Source of the DNA: Saksenaea vasiformis B4078
Taxonomy: Eukaryota; Mucoromycota; Mucoromycetes; Mucorales; Saksenaeaceae
Length of the DNA: 64,000 nucleotides
Reading direction: 5' to 3'
Assembly: GCA_000697055.1 (NCBI GenBank)
Contig: JNDT01002416.1
Location: forward strand, 124,001 to 188,000
Of the stretch, positions 1-10,430 are shown piece by piece. Position 1 is the stretch's first letter. The number at the start of each line of letters is the position of its first letter. The notes below the pieces were generated by a model, which worked only from the letters and a program-made list of their open reading frames with translations, was not told the DNA's origin and ran no database searches. The position numbers and the translations under genes are program-made.

Positions 1-2
1 TT

Positions 3-2387
3 TATGGATATGATAAGACAAGATACGAAGTTATTTTCTTCCTCACGATTGCTTACCGTTGGGTGCTTGCTAGAGAGTTTCAGAATGTTTACCAGGAAAA
101 CCTTGGTAATGTAGATATAACCGCAGACCTCAGTGATGATGAAAACCAGCGGTTGCTTCCGTGTATGCTTCGTCTCTCAGCATTGATGCTTAAGCAAACA
201 AATGAACTCAATGGAAAAGGCTGGACTCTCGTTCCAATGGCTAAAAACCAGATAGGTAAGCTGGAACCAGGTGACCTTCTTTGAACCATAGTATGGGCTA
301 AGCAATAATACTACGCTAGGCTACTTCCCCGTAACCGGTAAAATACTTTACTGGGCGCTTAAAGACATTACCATCAACCTCCCGGAAAATCTAGCAGTAG
401 GTGTCTCGTAAAAAAGAAAACATAAGTTGACCGAAGAAAAATTGACACTCTTACGTTAGGGTCCTTTGCAAGGCTTTCATACCTTCAATAATGCGCTCAA
501 AGACATGATATACCGCGAACAACTTTGGGAAGCAATTTTTTGTCTTGATAGAGTCATGCCTCGCCGCCGCCGGGCACAAGATTTGGTCATATTCAACTGC
601 ATGGAAGTAATGTCCTTACACTTGTCATATAAGGGATAAACAACGATGAGTTACCAGAAGTAGAGTTTGATTATGGCTTTGAAACGGATGGTGTTATGGT
701 GGCAGTCAGATTTAAATCTCGCAAACCAAACCAAGGTCAGTCCAGTTTTTGTTATACCGTGGAGCACGCTAACAGAAAGGTTGCATTTCAGCATCTTATC
801 CGTCCTCCCAGAGAGACTTTCAGTTCCTTCCTCGTAACAGGGATTTCTCTGATTTGCAGTGTGGCATCTATCATTTGAAGAAGGAGCCCACGGGCTTAAC
901 GGTCGCACGCCATTTAGACCCTGAAAGAACTCGCATTGTGGGAATCGATCCTGGTATGCTCCTTGCTATGAAGAATCTAACAAAGGCTATATACGTATTT
1001 CGTAGGTATTCGTTCCCTTGTGACCGCCGTAGACACAGCGGAGGATCTTCATGATGAAGAAGCAAGAAATAGCCATACATTTTCTGTCACGAACGGTTAT
1101 TATCAGTAAGAACAAGATCCTGTATGTAGTCAGTGCAATAACTGCATGCTTTTTTAGAGCCAGCTCCAAATTTAACTGGAGTCTTCAGATAGAAAGGAAA
1201 AATCGTGAAATTGCCAACATGCAGGAAGTCTACGATCGTCTTTCGGAACATCCTAAGACGGCCTCATCTGTTCCGGAATTCCAGCGCTTTCTCACGGCAC
1301 AATTTAGCGAAAAACAGAGGTAGCTACAGAATGTTCTTGTCAATATGTGGTCATATTGAACGGACTTTTTCCAGGACGGATGAGTTCAACCGTCATTACA
1401 GACACAGGGAAAGGCGTGCCTTGCAGGACTCTTCCAGAAGTATGACCATGGACGTTATCGCAGACCAGGTCGGGGGATTTTATCCCAATTCAACTCTGGT
1501 GAGCATTTGACTGCTTACTTTTCATTCATTAATTATCTCTCTGCGTCAGCCTCCAGTTGCAAATGTGCAAAAACAGAACAAAAAAGCGCGGTATCGCCAA
1601 CGTCGTCAGCATCGTGAGGCACAAAACAGTAGACGTGACCAGCGGCGGGCATTTGTGGCATACGGAGATGCCGACCTGCATAGTGGAGGCTATAAGACAT
1701 ATGCACCGTTACCGGTGAAGGTGAGAGTGTTGAAGTTCTCTTGGTAGTGAGAATCTTATTAATATTTACTATCCATGTGTAGACCTTTCGCAAGGTGCTA
1801 GCACAGCGATGTCCAGTCATATGCATAGACGAGTACAAAACCAGCAAAGTATGCAGCATATGTCATCACGACACAGTCGATTTCCGTGACTATAACATGC
1901 AACTGTGTAATCATCGGTATGTTTGGGAAACAAATGGACACAGTGGAAACCTGACTCATATGAATTGATCTCTAGTAAGAGGTATATCAGACGCCGGCAT
2001 CACAAACACAAACGTCAATATTGCTTAAGTGACGACGAGCAGATTCTGCATCTAAGCAGTGAATGCCCCAATAGACGCCGACCCGGTATGACTTAGTCCG
2101 GCTGGTACATTTTTCTTTAACATAGGAATAGCTCGCAACAATTACAGAAATATTGTCTATCCTATCCGACTGTGCCCTCAGTGCGCATATGATAGACGAG
2201 GAATCAGAACATCTCTAGTAAGCCGTACTGCTTGGGTTGACACGTTGATACTTAACTATTTGATTAGTTTTGGAACAGAGATGTTAATGCCGGCCGAAAT
2301 ATTCGTGATATATTTGTTCGTTACATCGAATCAGGATGTCAATTAGCATCTCGCCCGGCAGCACTGTCCAGGACAGTTAGGCAGTAA
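3..2387 (+). CDS. Fanzor-like (eukaryotic TnpB homologue) RuvC nuclease, 5' end outside window
   Basis: Raw ORFs are short and in all three frames, but splicing with GT-AG introns of 40-65 bp gives one open frame of 580 residues. Exons: 3-255, 320-396, 460-606, 651-735, 780-953, 1006-1105, 1158-1319, 1375-1498, 1550-1720, 1783-1916, 1982-2085, 2126-2217, 2268-2387. Visible motifs, in order: TDGVMVAVRF (wedge/RuvC boundary motif of Fanzors), RuvC-I VGIDPG (Asp codon 947-949, with an intron inside the Gly codon), LVTAVDT, VAYGDAD, RuvC-II IDEYKTSKVC (Glu 1831-1833), zinc CSIC (1852-1863) and CPQC (2173-2184), and RuvC-III NRDVNAGRNI (Asp 2280-2282). All three catalytic acids are present. Known of the family: Fanzors are RNA-guided DNA nucleases carried by eukaryotic transposons, many of them in Mucoromycota. 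Weak points are the donor choice at 256 or 271, the poor acceptor before 651, and the missing N-terminus. Confidence 0.78.
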
Positions 2388-2397
2388 GGAACTGCTC
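2361..2397 (+). other. Two adjacent short hairpins spanning the Fanzor stop codon
   Basis: ACTGTCC (2363-2369) faces GGACAGT (2371-2377) as a 15-base palindrome. Four bases later GCAGT (2381-2385), loop AAGGA, ACTGC (2391-2395) makes a perfect 5-bp stem. The stop codon TAA (2385-2387) lies in the second hairpin. Omega-RNAs of TnpB/Fanzor systems usually start in or just after the 3' end of the nuclease gene, so this is a candidate scaffold. That is inference from position and pairing only. Confidence 0.3.
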
Positions 2398-2606
2398 GTC
2401 ACTTTGTATGACAGGTAAAGGACTGGGTCTGATTTCCGTAAATGGTCTAACAATCGGGGATTTCAGGGCTACAGACATGGTCACGGAGCCCGCTTTCCTT
2501 ATTCGCTAGAGTATAATTCATTTTCATACTGCGCCAAAAATAGTACACGTAACCTACTGTTTTGCAAAACCCAACCAACCCCACGTAGACAATACACGCT
2601 AGCATC

Positions 2607-3264
2607 ATGATTTTGTGCCGAGCAAGTCAACGTATTCTTCGATCAAAGGCCATGTTACCTTCGTTTGCGCCAACTAGTCGTTTTTATTATTCCTCGCATG
2701 GCGATAACGGTGACAAGAAGAATAAGAAGGGAAGACAAATGCGGAAGCCTTCCTTTATGCCAGTGATCAATATCCCCGAGACGGAATTCGCACACAATGC
2801 GTTTTTTTCCCTACATAGACCACTGTTGGGATTACAGAGCGACAATGAGCGACCATTCTTTTCTAATCCTGACGAACAAGTAGATGGTAACAAATAAGCA
2901 CAAGGATTCATTTGGCTGTTTATTTAAGGCTATTATAGATGAAGTCATGTTCTCAGAAGATAGTATGCTATTAGAGTACACTACAGAGGGAGATGGAATA
3001 TCATCGTTTACACAGCCAAGAATATTTGAGTCGGTACGACCAGAGCATTTAGATCATCCGCAGCAATCAGAATTACCAGTGTATTATATGCCAAAAGAAC
3101 ATCAACTAATTGATTATTTGACGGCTATTGAGGAAAAGATGAAGCGACAACAACAAACAAGAGGACGAAAACGTTACTATGTTACAAGTGCTGAAGCAAA
3201 AAGACAAGGCAATCCCAATTACCATTATAGACAACCACGCCTCCATACAATTAAGAAGAAATAA
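2607..3264 (+). CDS. Small mitochondrial protein with Pet20-like motif
   Basis: Two exons, 2607-2886 and 2939-3264, joined across a 52-bp intron (GTAACA...TTATAG), encode 201 residues. The splice turns a short ORF and an overlapping second ORF into one frame. The N-terminus is rich in Arg, Ser and Ala without acids (RASQRILRSK), as expected of a mitochondrial presequence. Around residues 48-75 a segment (NIPETEFAHNAFFSLHRPLL) resembles the Pet20 motif of fungal mitochondrial proteins that end in S/Y-x-x-RPL. The C-terminus is very basic and may bind RNA or the ribosome. Function is not known. The Pet20 assignment rests on a short motif and is tentative, while the gene model itself is firm because the phase closes and the composition is coding-like. 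Confidence 0.6.
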
Positions 3265-3735
3265 CCTAAACCCGTACCTTTTGTCTTTGTCATCTCTCCT
3301 TCTATGACTTTTTTCCTCCAAACTTGTACATTTGCTAACCCATTTGATCACAAAAATGGATAACCTACAAATTTTTTTTGTTCCGTTAGTCATTACTTCT
3401 TTGGCTTTGCTCGGATAAAATATACTAAATCTAATTTTTTTCTTTTTTTTCCTCCTCTAAAAAGCATATTTTCAATGATTCGAAGATTCCGTTACATTGA
3501 CAAGATAAAAGAGAGAATGTGAATAGAATCTATAGGTCTTGATCAAGTAATTCTGATACAAATAATTTGCATCGTTTGCTGGATGCCCTGTCACACGAAG
3601 GAAAAAAAGCTTCTGCGGAGTAACAATCAATGGTTGCGCATGATGTCACCCGTGATTTCAAAAAAAAGCAGCCTTTTTTTTTTCCTCTTTCTGGTTATTA
3701 CGCAGCTTTTCTTTTTATTCTATCTTTTTCTTCCC
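3265..3735. other. Intergenic, with leader of the eIF4E-like gene
   Basis: A/T-rich spacer. The last 70 bases before 3736 are almost pure pyrimidine (T and C runs), typical of the region before start codons in this window. An in-frame upstream ATG at 3583 would add 51 residues with a very hydrophobic stretch; I read this as untranslated leader. No other gene seen. Confidence 0.5.
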
Positions 3736-5568
3736 ATGACAAGCACATACGCTCGACGGTCGCATTATATGGAACCCAATGGTTATTATACCCATAATCG
3801 ATCGATAGGAAGATCATTAACACGTCGGTCAAGTTCACACGCCGCCGACCACTCCGCATACAATAATGACTGCCAGTCAGATCTTGACGCTGTAGTTACT
3901 AGGCTTCGCAATGAATATCAAATGTTTGCACCCGCGGGAAACGAGCAGACTCTGGTTCACATGCCAACGCCTTGTCAACAACGAACAATTCAGAAACTTA
4001 CTCAACATACTTCCTCGCTGCCAGTGCCACGGAGTGACCCTCTTGTAACGACTACCAGAGAACCGTTAGGAGAAGCATCCAACTCTCTGATGGTTGTGAA
4101 AAAGCCCCGACAACAACAAGCTTATGTTTTGCGTGGAGAAATATCAGGTCATCGTCGAACTTACCATGACTATTCTCAGGGCCGAGGGGATGGAGGACGA
4201 TGGGGGGATGTAAATGATCACACCAGGAACCGTCAGTCAAGTATGGGAGAAAAATCCGATGCAGTTTATCCTTCTCGTCAGTCTTTTCCAGATCACCATC
4301 ACCATCCATACGCTACTGTGTTCTATAACCCATTTTCACACGAGCTCATGAAATATCCAGAATTGGAAGAGGAGACAGTAGGGGCGTACTGTAGGCGCGC
4401 ATCGACCACTACAACCATTTCGTCCGATACGGCCGCAGTTCGCCGATTCAGCACAGCCAGCACAACAAGCTCCGCTACCTCGAGCTCCGGCAGCCTCCAT
4501 TTGCTGGAAAAAAATGACACGATCAAGGAGAGTGAGATGGTCACGCGACCAGATGACCTTCATCCATCGGAAGGTACCGCCGTTGAAGAAGAAAATGGAG
4601 AGGAAAAAGAAAATAATATGGCAGAAATGACATCAACCGCCGTAGAGACTGCAGAGGAAAGCATAGCTTTGCCAAAACAGATACCTGTCACCAAGGAGGT
4701 TACATTTGCACAGAGGCTCGAGGTGGTGATTGATCAACAGCAGCAACAGGCCACCGAGTCAAAAAATCACGGCACGAGTCATGCTTGTCACACGAGTGCG
4801 ACGATGCACGATGCATCATCCACAGGCCACTATAATGGGGCAGAAGAAATTCCCATCTGGGCTGATCCTATCAAAGTAAAAGAGAACCCTACGCGGTATG
4901 AGGCACTGAAGAAATACCTCTGTGAAAACAATCTGCCATTCTCTTCATCTTTGCCTCTCGCAAGCCCGTGCACCTTTTACTTTAGTGATACGTCCGTGGC
5001 AAAAAGAATTCCGACACAAACTACGGCTTGTACCAATTTGGCATCACCATCCAATTACATCTCTACCGTCAAACCACTGTTTAACTGTCATACAGTTTGG
5101 GAATTCTCTGCAAGATGGCGTTTGTACAAGGAGAGGCGGAGTAAACCATCTCAGCTGTTGCCAAATCAAAACCTTTACTGTTTCCGGACAGGCGTTGAAC
5201 CGATGTGGGAAGACAAGGTTAATCAGAATGGAGGTCGATTGACATTATGTCCTACCAAACCGTCGATAGATGAAGTATTTGAATGGATGCTGTGTTCATT
5301 TGTGGGCGGAAATCTGTACGACCATGGATTAGTTGGGCTAGTATTGGCGCGTCGTGCACGGGGCGATCGTCTCGAACTCTGGTTGGATAGCTCGGCATCA
5401 CAAGGAACCATGCCGGCATTGAAGTAAGTTATTTTCTCTCTCTCTCTCTCTCTTTCTACTCTGCATAGATACTGACATATTGATTGCAGAGAAAAAATAT
5501 GCAAGCTAATGCCAGTTCACCACGAGATGATCAACAGTGCCCGATTCAAAAAACATTTTGACAAGTGA
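3736..5568 (+). CDS. eIF4E-family cap-binding protein with long disordered N-terminus
   Basis: Exons 3736-5423 and 5490-5568 (66-bp intron) give 588 residues. The first ~390 are low-complexity (Ser, Thr, His and Gln runs). The last ~190 form an eIF4E fold: TVWEF (canonical TVEDFW region), GVEPMWEDKVNQNGGR near residue 490 with the cap-stacking Trp, and RARGDRLELW with the third conserved Trp. At the position of the first cap-stacking Trp (13 residues before the TV of TVWEF) there is Tyr, as in class II eIF4E (4EHP/eIF4E2), which bind cap more weakly and usually repress translation. Canonical eIF4E is about 215 residues, so the extension is unusual. The start was chosen after the pyrimidine tract; ATG 3583 is in frame but would add a hydrophobic leader. 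Function as a translational repressor is inference from the Tyr. Confidence 0.78.
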
Positions 5569-5664
5569 TTGGATTACTTTGTTGCATATTCTCTTTCTTT
5601 TTTTGTACCATACTGTTTATTGCTGGCCCCCCTTTCCCTGTACTGTTTATTGAACGACTTTTTT

Positions 5665-5762
5665 ACGCTGCTTTAAATAAATTCTGCGTCCTATGAAGAG
5701 CCAACTTTCCACGAAGAAAGAAATTGAATATGCAGCCGTTAGCACTGTACATCCTTAACTCA
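5665..5762 (-). repeat. Dispersed gene-fragment repeat, copy C (3' part)
   Basis: Shares, with short gaps, the stretch TCTGCGTCC...AAGAGCCAA...ATATGCAGC with copies at about 10730-11235 and 51205-51590. Read on the minus strand it encodes the same C-terminal segment (TAAYSISFFVESWL) as copy B (IAAYFISSLAQTWL). Only the last exon is present here, so this is a fragment lying in the 3' flank of the eIF4E-like gene. Confidence 0.55.
5676..5681 (+). terminator. AATAAA polyadenylation signal of the eIF4E-like gene
   Basis: AATAAA 108 bases after the stop codon. It overlaps the start of repeat copy C, so that fragment may supply or have captured the polyadenylation signal. Confidence 0.35.
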
Positions 5763-6181
5763 TACCTGGCGCCAATGTTTCCCCTATAGAATGCTGCTGT
5801 TTTGTTTTTCAACGTTTGTTTTTGCTCCACTGCATATCATTTGATTTGCATGGCTCCTTACCATGCCAGGAGTATGTATATATCTTATACCCGCCATTTT
5901 CTCATTTGACTCTGCATCGAGCAACATTACATTGCTCTCGGACAACATTTTTATCTACCATGTTTAGCATAATTTACAGTGTTGCGCATCTCCTTCTCCT
6001 AAGCCAACACAAGGTATTTAACCTGATATCGCCATTGTTGTCTCTTATTCAGTCAATGATTTCTCATGTTACTCGGCCTTCCGCCTTGGCTTCAGCAAAC
6101 CATGTTTTTTTCTCACCCATTCCACACATCAGTAAACACGGATCGTCCGGAATAACACGATTATGCAATAGCTATGAGGCC

Positions 6182-6868
6182 ATGAATAGCGCTATCCAAC
6201 AACATTCATCTACCCCATTGAGGATTCGAACAAGCAACTTTAGCTGCACTTCCCCTTCTGTTTCAGGTTCTGAAGCTGGTACTTTTCCTGATTCCGGAGA
6301 CGAAGAGGACGATAATTACACGGCTGCAACTTCCCCAGTTTCAGCTACCTCGGCGGAAAACCAATTTGCCAAAGCACCTGCTGACAGTGAGGCGCTATAT
6401 TATGGGTCTGCAGAAACCCGTGCTTATCTCAGGCAGCGATCTTTTGATCATGTCTTGCAGCATGGATTCGGTCCCGACTCAGATAATACAACTCTCCGGA
6501 TTACCTTGACGCCCTGGCACGGACGAGCCACAGATGCCGAGATTTACGGTTGCCCGAACCAACCCGAATTAGAGCACATGAGGCCATCAACCCCTATCTT
6601 TTCCACCCCCTCACCCTCACCCTCCTCGAGTAATCCCACAACAGCAACAGCTATTACCACTGCTGCTGCTGCTACTACTACTACGACGACGACGACGACG
6701 GTCGCCACCACCACTACCACCATTATCTCCCTACCGCCTCCTCCACGACCCAGAAAACAGCGGGCTTTTGTCCTTTCCCCCGATTCCTTATTTGTCATAA
6801 CCCCCTCTCAACCCCAAATAATTAGTCGTACACATAAAAGACCTCTGGTTCTACTGCGCAGACGATGA
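6182..6868 (+). CDS. Hypothetical protein with LTPWHGRA motif
   Basis: Single open frame, 228 residues from the ATG at 6182. The frame stays open upstream to 5816 without ATG until 5959, but that part is pyrimidine-rich and hydrophobic, so I treat it as leader. A serine-rich, acidic N-terminal third (SGDEEDDN) is followed by a compact segment, ETRAYLRQRSFDHVL then LRITLTPWHGRATDAEIYG, around residues 75-125, which looks like a conserved fold. Next come a Pro/Ser/Thr tract with (ACN)n and (GCN)n codon runs at 6650-6730 and a basic C-terminus. I do not recognise the family. AATAAA-like signals follow the stop near 6925. It may be a lineage-restricted regulatory or membrane-adaptor protein; no function is claimed. 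Confidence 0.55.
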   Translation: MNSAIQQHSSTPLRIRTSNFSCTSPSVSGSEAGTFPDSGDEEDDNYTAATSPVSATSAENQFAKAPADSEALYYGSAETRAYLRQRSFDHVLQHGFGPDSDNTTLRITLTPWHGRATDAEIYGCPNQPELEHMRPSTPIFSTPSPSPSSSNPTTATAITTAAAATTTTTTTTTVATTTTTIISLPPPPRPRKQRAFVLSPDSLFVITPSQPQIISRTHKRPLVLLRRR

Positions 6869-7037
6869 TTGTGTTCCAATCGGACATATTCTTTCTTCTG
6901 CAAATGCTCACCACACCATTAAATCAATAAATATAAAAACTTTCTTTGTGGGGGGAGAAATTACATGCGCGAATGCTGTACAAAAAAAGAATTAAAACAA
7001 TTTTTTTTAAGATTTTTCCATCATAACTCCAACACTC

Positions 7038-8566
7038 TTAAGCTTTGGCAGCAGCTTCCTTCTTAGCTGGCTCGGCCTTTTGGGCTTCGTTCTTTGCAGC
7101 CTCAGCCTTGGGTTCCTCCTTCTTTGCAGCTTCAGCCTTAGGAGCTTCCTTCTTAACAGGCTCTTCCTTCTTAGTAGCCTCGGTCTTGGGAGCTTCCTTC
7201 TTGGTGGTCTCGGTCTTGGGAGCTTCCTTCTCGGCAGCCTCAGTCTTAGCAGCCTCCTTCTTAGGAGCTTCGGCCTTAGCGGCTTCCTTCTTAGGAGCTT
7301 CCGTCTTAGGGGCGTCGGTCTTCTCGGAGACTTCCTTTTTCACGGGTGCTGCCTCGGATCCATTTTCCTTCTTCGCCTCGACCTCAGCGGTACCATTGGT
7401 CTCAGTGGTCTCGTCCTCCTTTGTCTGTTCGGACATGGCAACCTTGAGATAGATGGCACGACCTTCGATGACGACATCCTTGACCTTCTCAAGAGCGTTC
7501 TTCTGCTCATCCTCGGTCTCCATCTCGACAAAACCGTAGCCCTTGGAACGTCCACTAAACCACATAGGTTAGACAACGATTATCCCTCTTTTGCGCATTC
7601 GCCCACCCGTACTTACTTTCTCATTCGCGCAACATGAACGGACTTGACCTTGTATGCTTTGAACACTTCCTTAAGATCATCATCGGTAGTAGCATAAGGA
7701 AGATTGGCCACAAACAACGTCGTCTTGGATGGTTCTGTCAAGTGCTTTACTCTGGAGACCTTGCGACCCCGGTTACGACGGGATTTACGAGCACGGGCAC
7801 GGGGGGCAGGAGCTTCATCTTCGGTTGTTTCTACGGTTGTGTCTGAAGCAACAGAGATCTCGGATTTCTGTGCCTTGGGAGCAGCAACTGGGGTGTCCGA
7901 CTTGTCATCAGATGTGTTGTCATCGCTCTAAAAAGACCAGTAAAAAAAATTCGTAAGTACACTCGTTGCAATGCAACTCTGTCTGACCTGTGCCGTCACT
8001 CCACGGCTTTTGGCCTTTTGAGCCTTTGCCTTGGAACGTCCGGACCGACGACGACGGCGCGGGGCCGTGTTAGCGGAGCCGGCCTCCTTTGGCCGAGCAA
8101 CCTCAACATTAATCTCGCGGCCGTCCAATTCTTTCTTATCCAATTCCTTAGTAGCCTTCTCGGCTTCGGCGACTGTGGCATACGACACGAAGCCGTAACC
8201 AAGGGAACGAGGACCACGCGTAATAATATGGGCATTCAATCTAAACAAGGTGTTAGTTCTATCAAATTTCCGCGTCTTCCCCTCGCCAAGTTCCTCGTTA
8301 TTTGTCCTCCCTCATCTCCGCCAAACTTTGTGCTCCCTTAAAACCTACACTTTGCCGGATGTCTCGAAGAACTTGGTCAGTCCTTCTTTAGTGGTCTGGA
8401 ACGACAAATTACCCACAAAAACCTAACAGCAAGGTCAGTAAAAATCAAAATAGGACTAATCACTCTTGTATTTATATCTCACCTTGTGGACATCTTCTTC
8501 CGCAGTGTTGACGAGTGAAATAACAGGGAACTCGGCGGTGACAGGTTTCACTTGTTCTGTAGCCAT
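7038..8566 (-). CDS. Two-RRM RNA-binding protein with KEAPK-repeat tail
   Basis: Five exons on the minus strand: 8483-8566, 8349-8422, 7988-8240, 7617-7927, 7038-7554; 412 residues. RRM1 (about residues 27-108) has RNP2 VFVGNL and RNP1 LGYGFVSY. An Arg/Lys-rich linker (RRRRRSGRSKAKAQKAK) and an acidic Ser stretch follow, then RRM2 (about 208-290) with RNP2 LFVANL and RNP1 KGYGFVEM, each RNP1 being split or flanked by an intron. The last ~110 residues are a tandem array of K-x-EAPK-type units predicted to be a charged, disordered or helical tail. The architecture recalls nucleolin/NSR1-like and other shuttling RRM proteins, but the order (RRMs first, charged tail last) differs from NSR1. Likely role: rRNA or mRNA processing or binding in the nucleus. 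The start context is CC-ATG-GC. Confidence 0.8.
7045..7345 (-). repeat. KEAPK-type coding repeat of the RRM protein
   Basis: Minus-strand codons repeat the pattern AAG-AAG-GA(A/G)-GC(T/C)-CCT-AAG with small changes; the plus strand shows recurring ggagcttccttctt. About 12-15 units of 15-24 bases. It makes strong antisense ORFs (185 aa and 135 aa), which are shadows. Confidence 0.7.
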
Positions 8567-10132
8567 GACTTTTTTGACAGAAGAAACAGTAGGGCAGTAA
8601 AAAAGGTTTCAGTGGGAGGGCAAGATGTAAAGTGGGAGCGGTGGAATAAGAAGGGGAACGATGAGCAATAGGTAGAGGTGCTGTTACCTATTCAGTAATT
8701 TAGTTGAACAAAGAGATGAGAGAAAGCAACCAAAGACGGGAGATAGTTCTCGAAATCCGCGTTTCTCGAGAGAGAGCGCCCGTTGGCACCCCGATTTACG
8801 TCACGAGAACCGCAGCATGGAAAAAATCAAGTCCCGCTCATACCTTTTGCCCGCGATGTGCCCTTGCTGTTCCTTGTCTAACCACTCGGCCCGCAAGAAC
8901 GAATCATGGCTTCTTCTAGTGCAACGGTTGTGCAACATCAATCGAAAAAAGTACTCGACCGTAAGAGAAGTTGACAGTAAATTGCGTGATTTCTTCACAG
9001 CAATGTTACCATCAGTTACTGTCGGATCCTATGTACAGTGCCTTTTTATTTGCACCTAAAAGAGGCTTTCTATGTTTTAGGTAAAATATAGTTTATGTAG
9101 TCCCTGCATGATGCGTCTCGCCTTCGCGCTCTAGGCCTGAACGATTGACGGCTCAATGCGGAGTTCTATTTCGATCTGGTGATGGCCAAAGGCCCACGAG
9201 GAGCCTTTACCAACATGTCAACAAGAAGCTGCATCCACTGTATCTAAAACGGGTGACCTCCAAGTTCTGCATAAGTCATTGCTAGTTTATCTTGGTCCCT
9301 GAAGAAAATGGCAGATATATTTGCAACAAACCGCAGCAGCCATAAATATGTATCCATGGCAACTTTTCTCATGACGTTATTGACGATTGTCTGTGCTCGC
9401 TCTTTCCTCGATGCCGATGATTGTTTGACAAAATTACTTCTTACGTGTCATACCGCGGTTAATATATTAGATTGAAATGACTCGCGACTGCAAAAGGCAA
9501 GTAAAGGGCAAACGTTACTTCGTGCAGCAGACCAGCCTGTTTATGCTGGACAGTCTACAAGTACAAAAGTGGAATGCACATGGAAGATGAGTTTCTGATG
9601 TGAAGGAGACTTGACTGCATCGTTTAGGCGACATGCGTCTGAACATCATCTCTGAAGGCTCGCCATCGTCGACAGCAAATAACCCTCGTAGTTGTGCCCC
9701 TGGATGAGGTTTCCCACCACGCAAGGGCAAAGACCGAACATACGGAACCGCCCCCTTTTCCACTTATCGCATTTCATATCAAAATTAACAAGGTAAAACC
9801 CTAACTTTCGTTTTCTCGCTCGACACCCGAGTCTTTCCACATTTTGTCGCGGATGAGTGCTCATAGCGGCTTTCTACCGTATGATGAAACAACCACAAGA
9901 TGTGACAAAATTAAAACTGCGCGAAAGTTTGGCATAAATCCAGGCGATGCTTCGCTTGGCCAACTTTGGATCACAAACATTCGCGATAGACCATATCAGA
10001 CCATCTTTCCCAAAAAAGAAAACCGACGATATATTCAGCCCTTGGCAGTTTCCCACAGATGGTAACATCACAGGTTAAACAGTCTATAGCGTGTACTGAT
10101 TACTAGTAGCGCGTCATCAGCACTTAGCCATA
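8567..10132. other. Intergenic, no supported gene
   Basis: About 1.57 kb. The first 130 bases are the leader/promoter of the RRM gene, purine-rich on the plus strand. Short ORFs (for example 8704-8919, 9515-9763, 9844-10065) lack recognisable motifs, start context or splice partners. No repeats or RNA gene seen. Confidence 0.4.
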
Positions 10133-10430
10133 TTACCAGGCTTTCTTCACCTAATAGAATTGTTTTAATAAAGGAGCGAAAAGTTGCAATGACATTTACG
10201 CTTTGTTGAACGCAAGCCTTAAAAGCTTGGAATTCCTTCAAACAGAGATCCTTGTGAATGTCTTGGTACTTTGATGCGACGCATTGTCCGTAAGCAGCTG
10301 CTTGCGTAGAACAAGAAGCCACGCCTCGCGCTAATACCGCAATTCCTTTGGTTGATTTCTTCATGTTTGTTGCGAGAATTACGATGATTCTTGCGATGCA
10401 GCCGGAATTCAGCGACTTACTTTCGGACAT
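10133..10430 (-). CDS. NDUFAF8: Complex I assembly factor NDUFAF8-like, twin CX9C
   Basis: Minus strand, three exons: 10421-10430 (10 bases), 10200-10358, 10133-10150 (18 bases); 61 residues. Motifs CSTQAAAYGQC and CLKEFQAFKAC are two CX9C pairs, the signature of Mia40-imported intermembrane-space proteins. The spacing and the AAAYG-x-C context match NDUFAF8 (C17orf89), which binds NDUFAF5 for complex I assembly. The last exon gives VKKAW-stop, a typical basic C-terminus. Exon 1 has a perfect GTAAGT donor; without it an in-frame ATG at 10364 gives nearly the same protein, so the start is uncertain by a few residues. Yeasts that lack complex I lack such genes, so its presence implies a complex I-bearing fungus. 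Confidence 0.75.

Noticed and set aside
3..2387. Reading the Fanzor region as a frameshifted pseudogene
   Set aside because: Each apparent frameshift coincides with a consensus 40-65 bp intron and the phase closes in all 12 junctions, so splicing explains the breaks better than decay.
3583..3735. N-terminal transmembrane anchor on the eIF4E-like protein
   Set aside because: The hydrophobic stretch is a translation of a T/C-rich leader; other genes here have the same tract directly before their ATG.
5816..6181. Longer N-terminus of the LTPWHGRA protein starting at 5816
   Set aside because: The frame begins with TTG, not ATG, and the sequence is pyrimidine-rich leader-like DNA.
7045..7637. 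Plus-strand Ser/Leu/Phe-rich ORFs opposite the RRM protein tail
   Set aside because: Mirror of the KEAPK repeats on the true coding strand.
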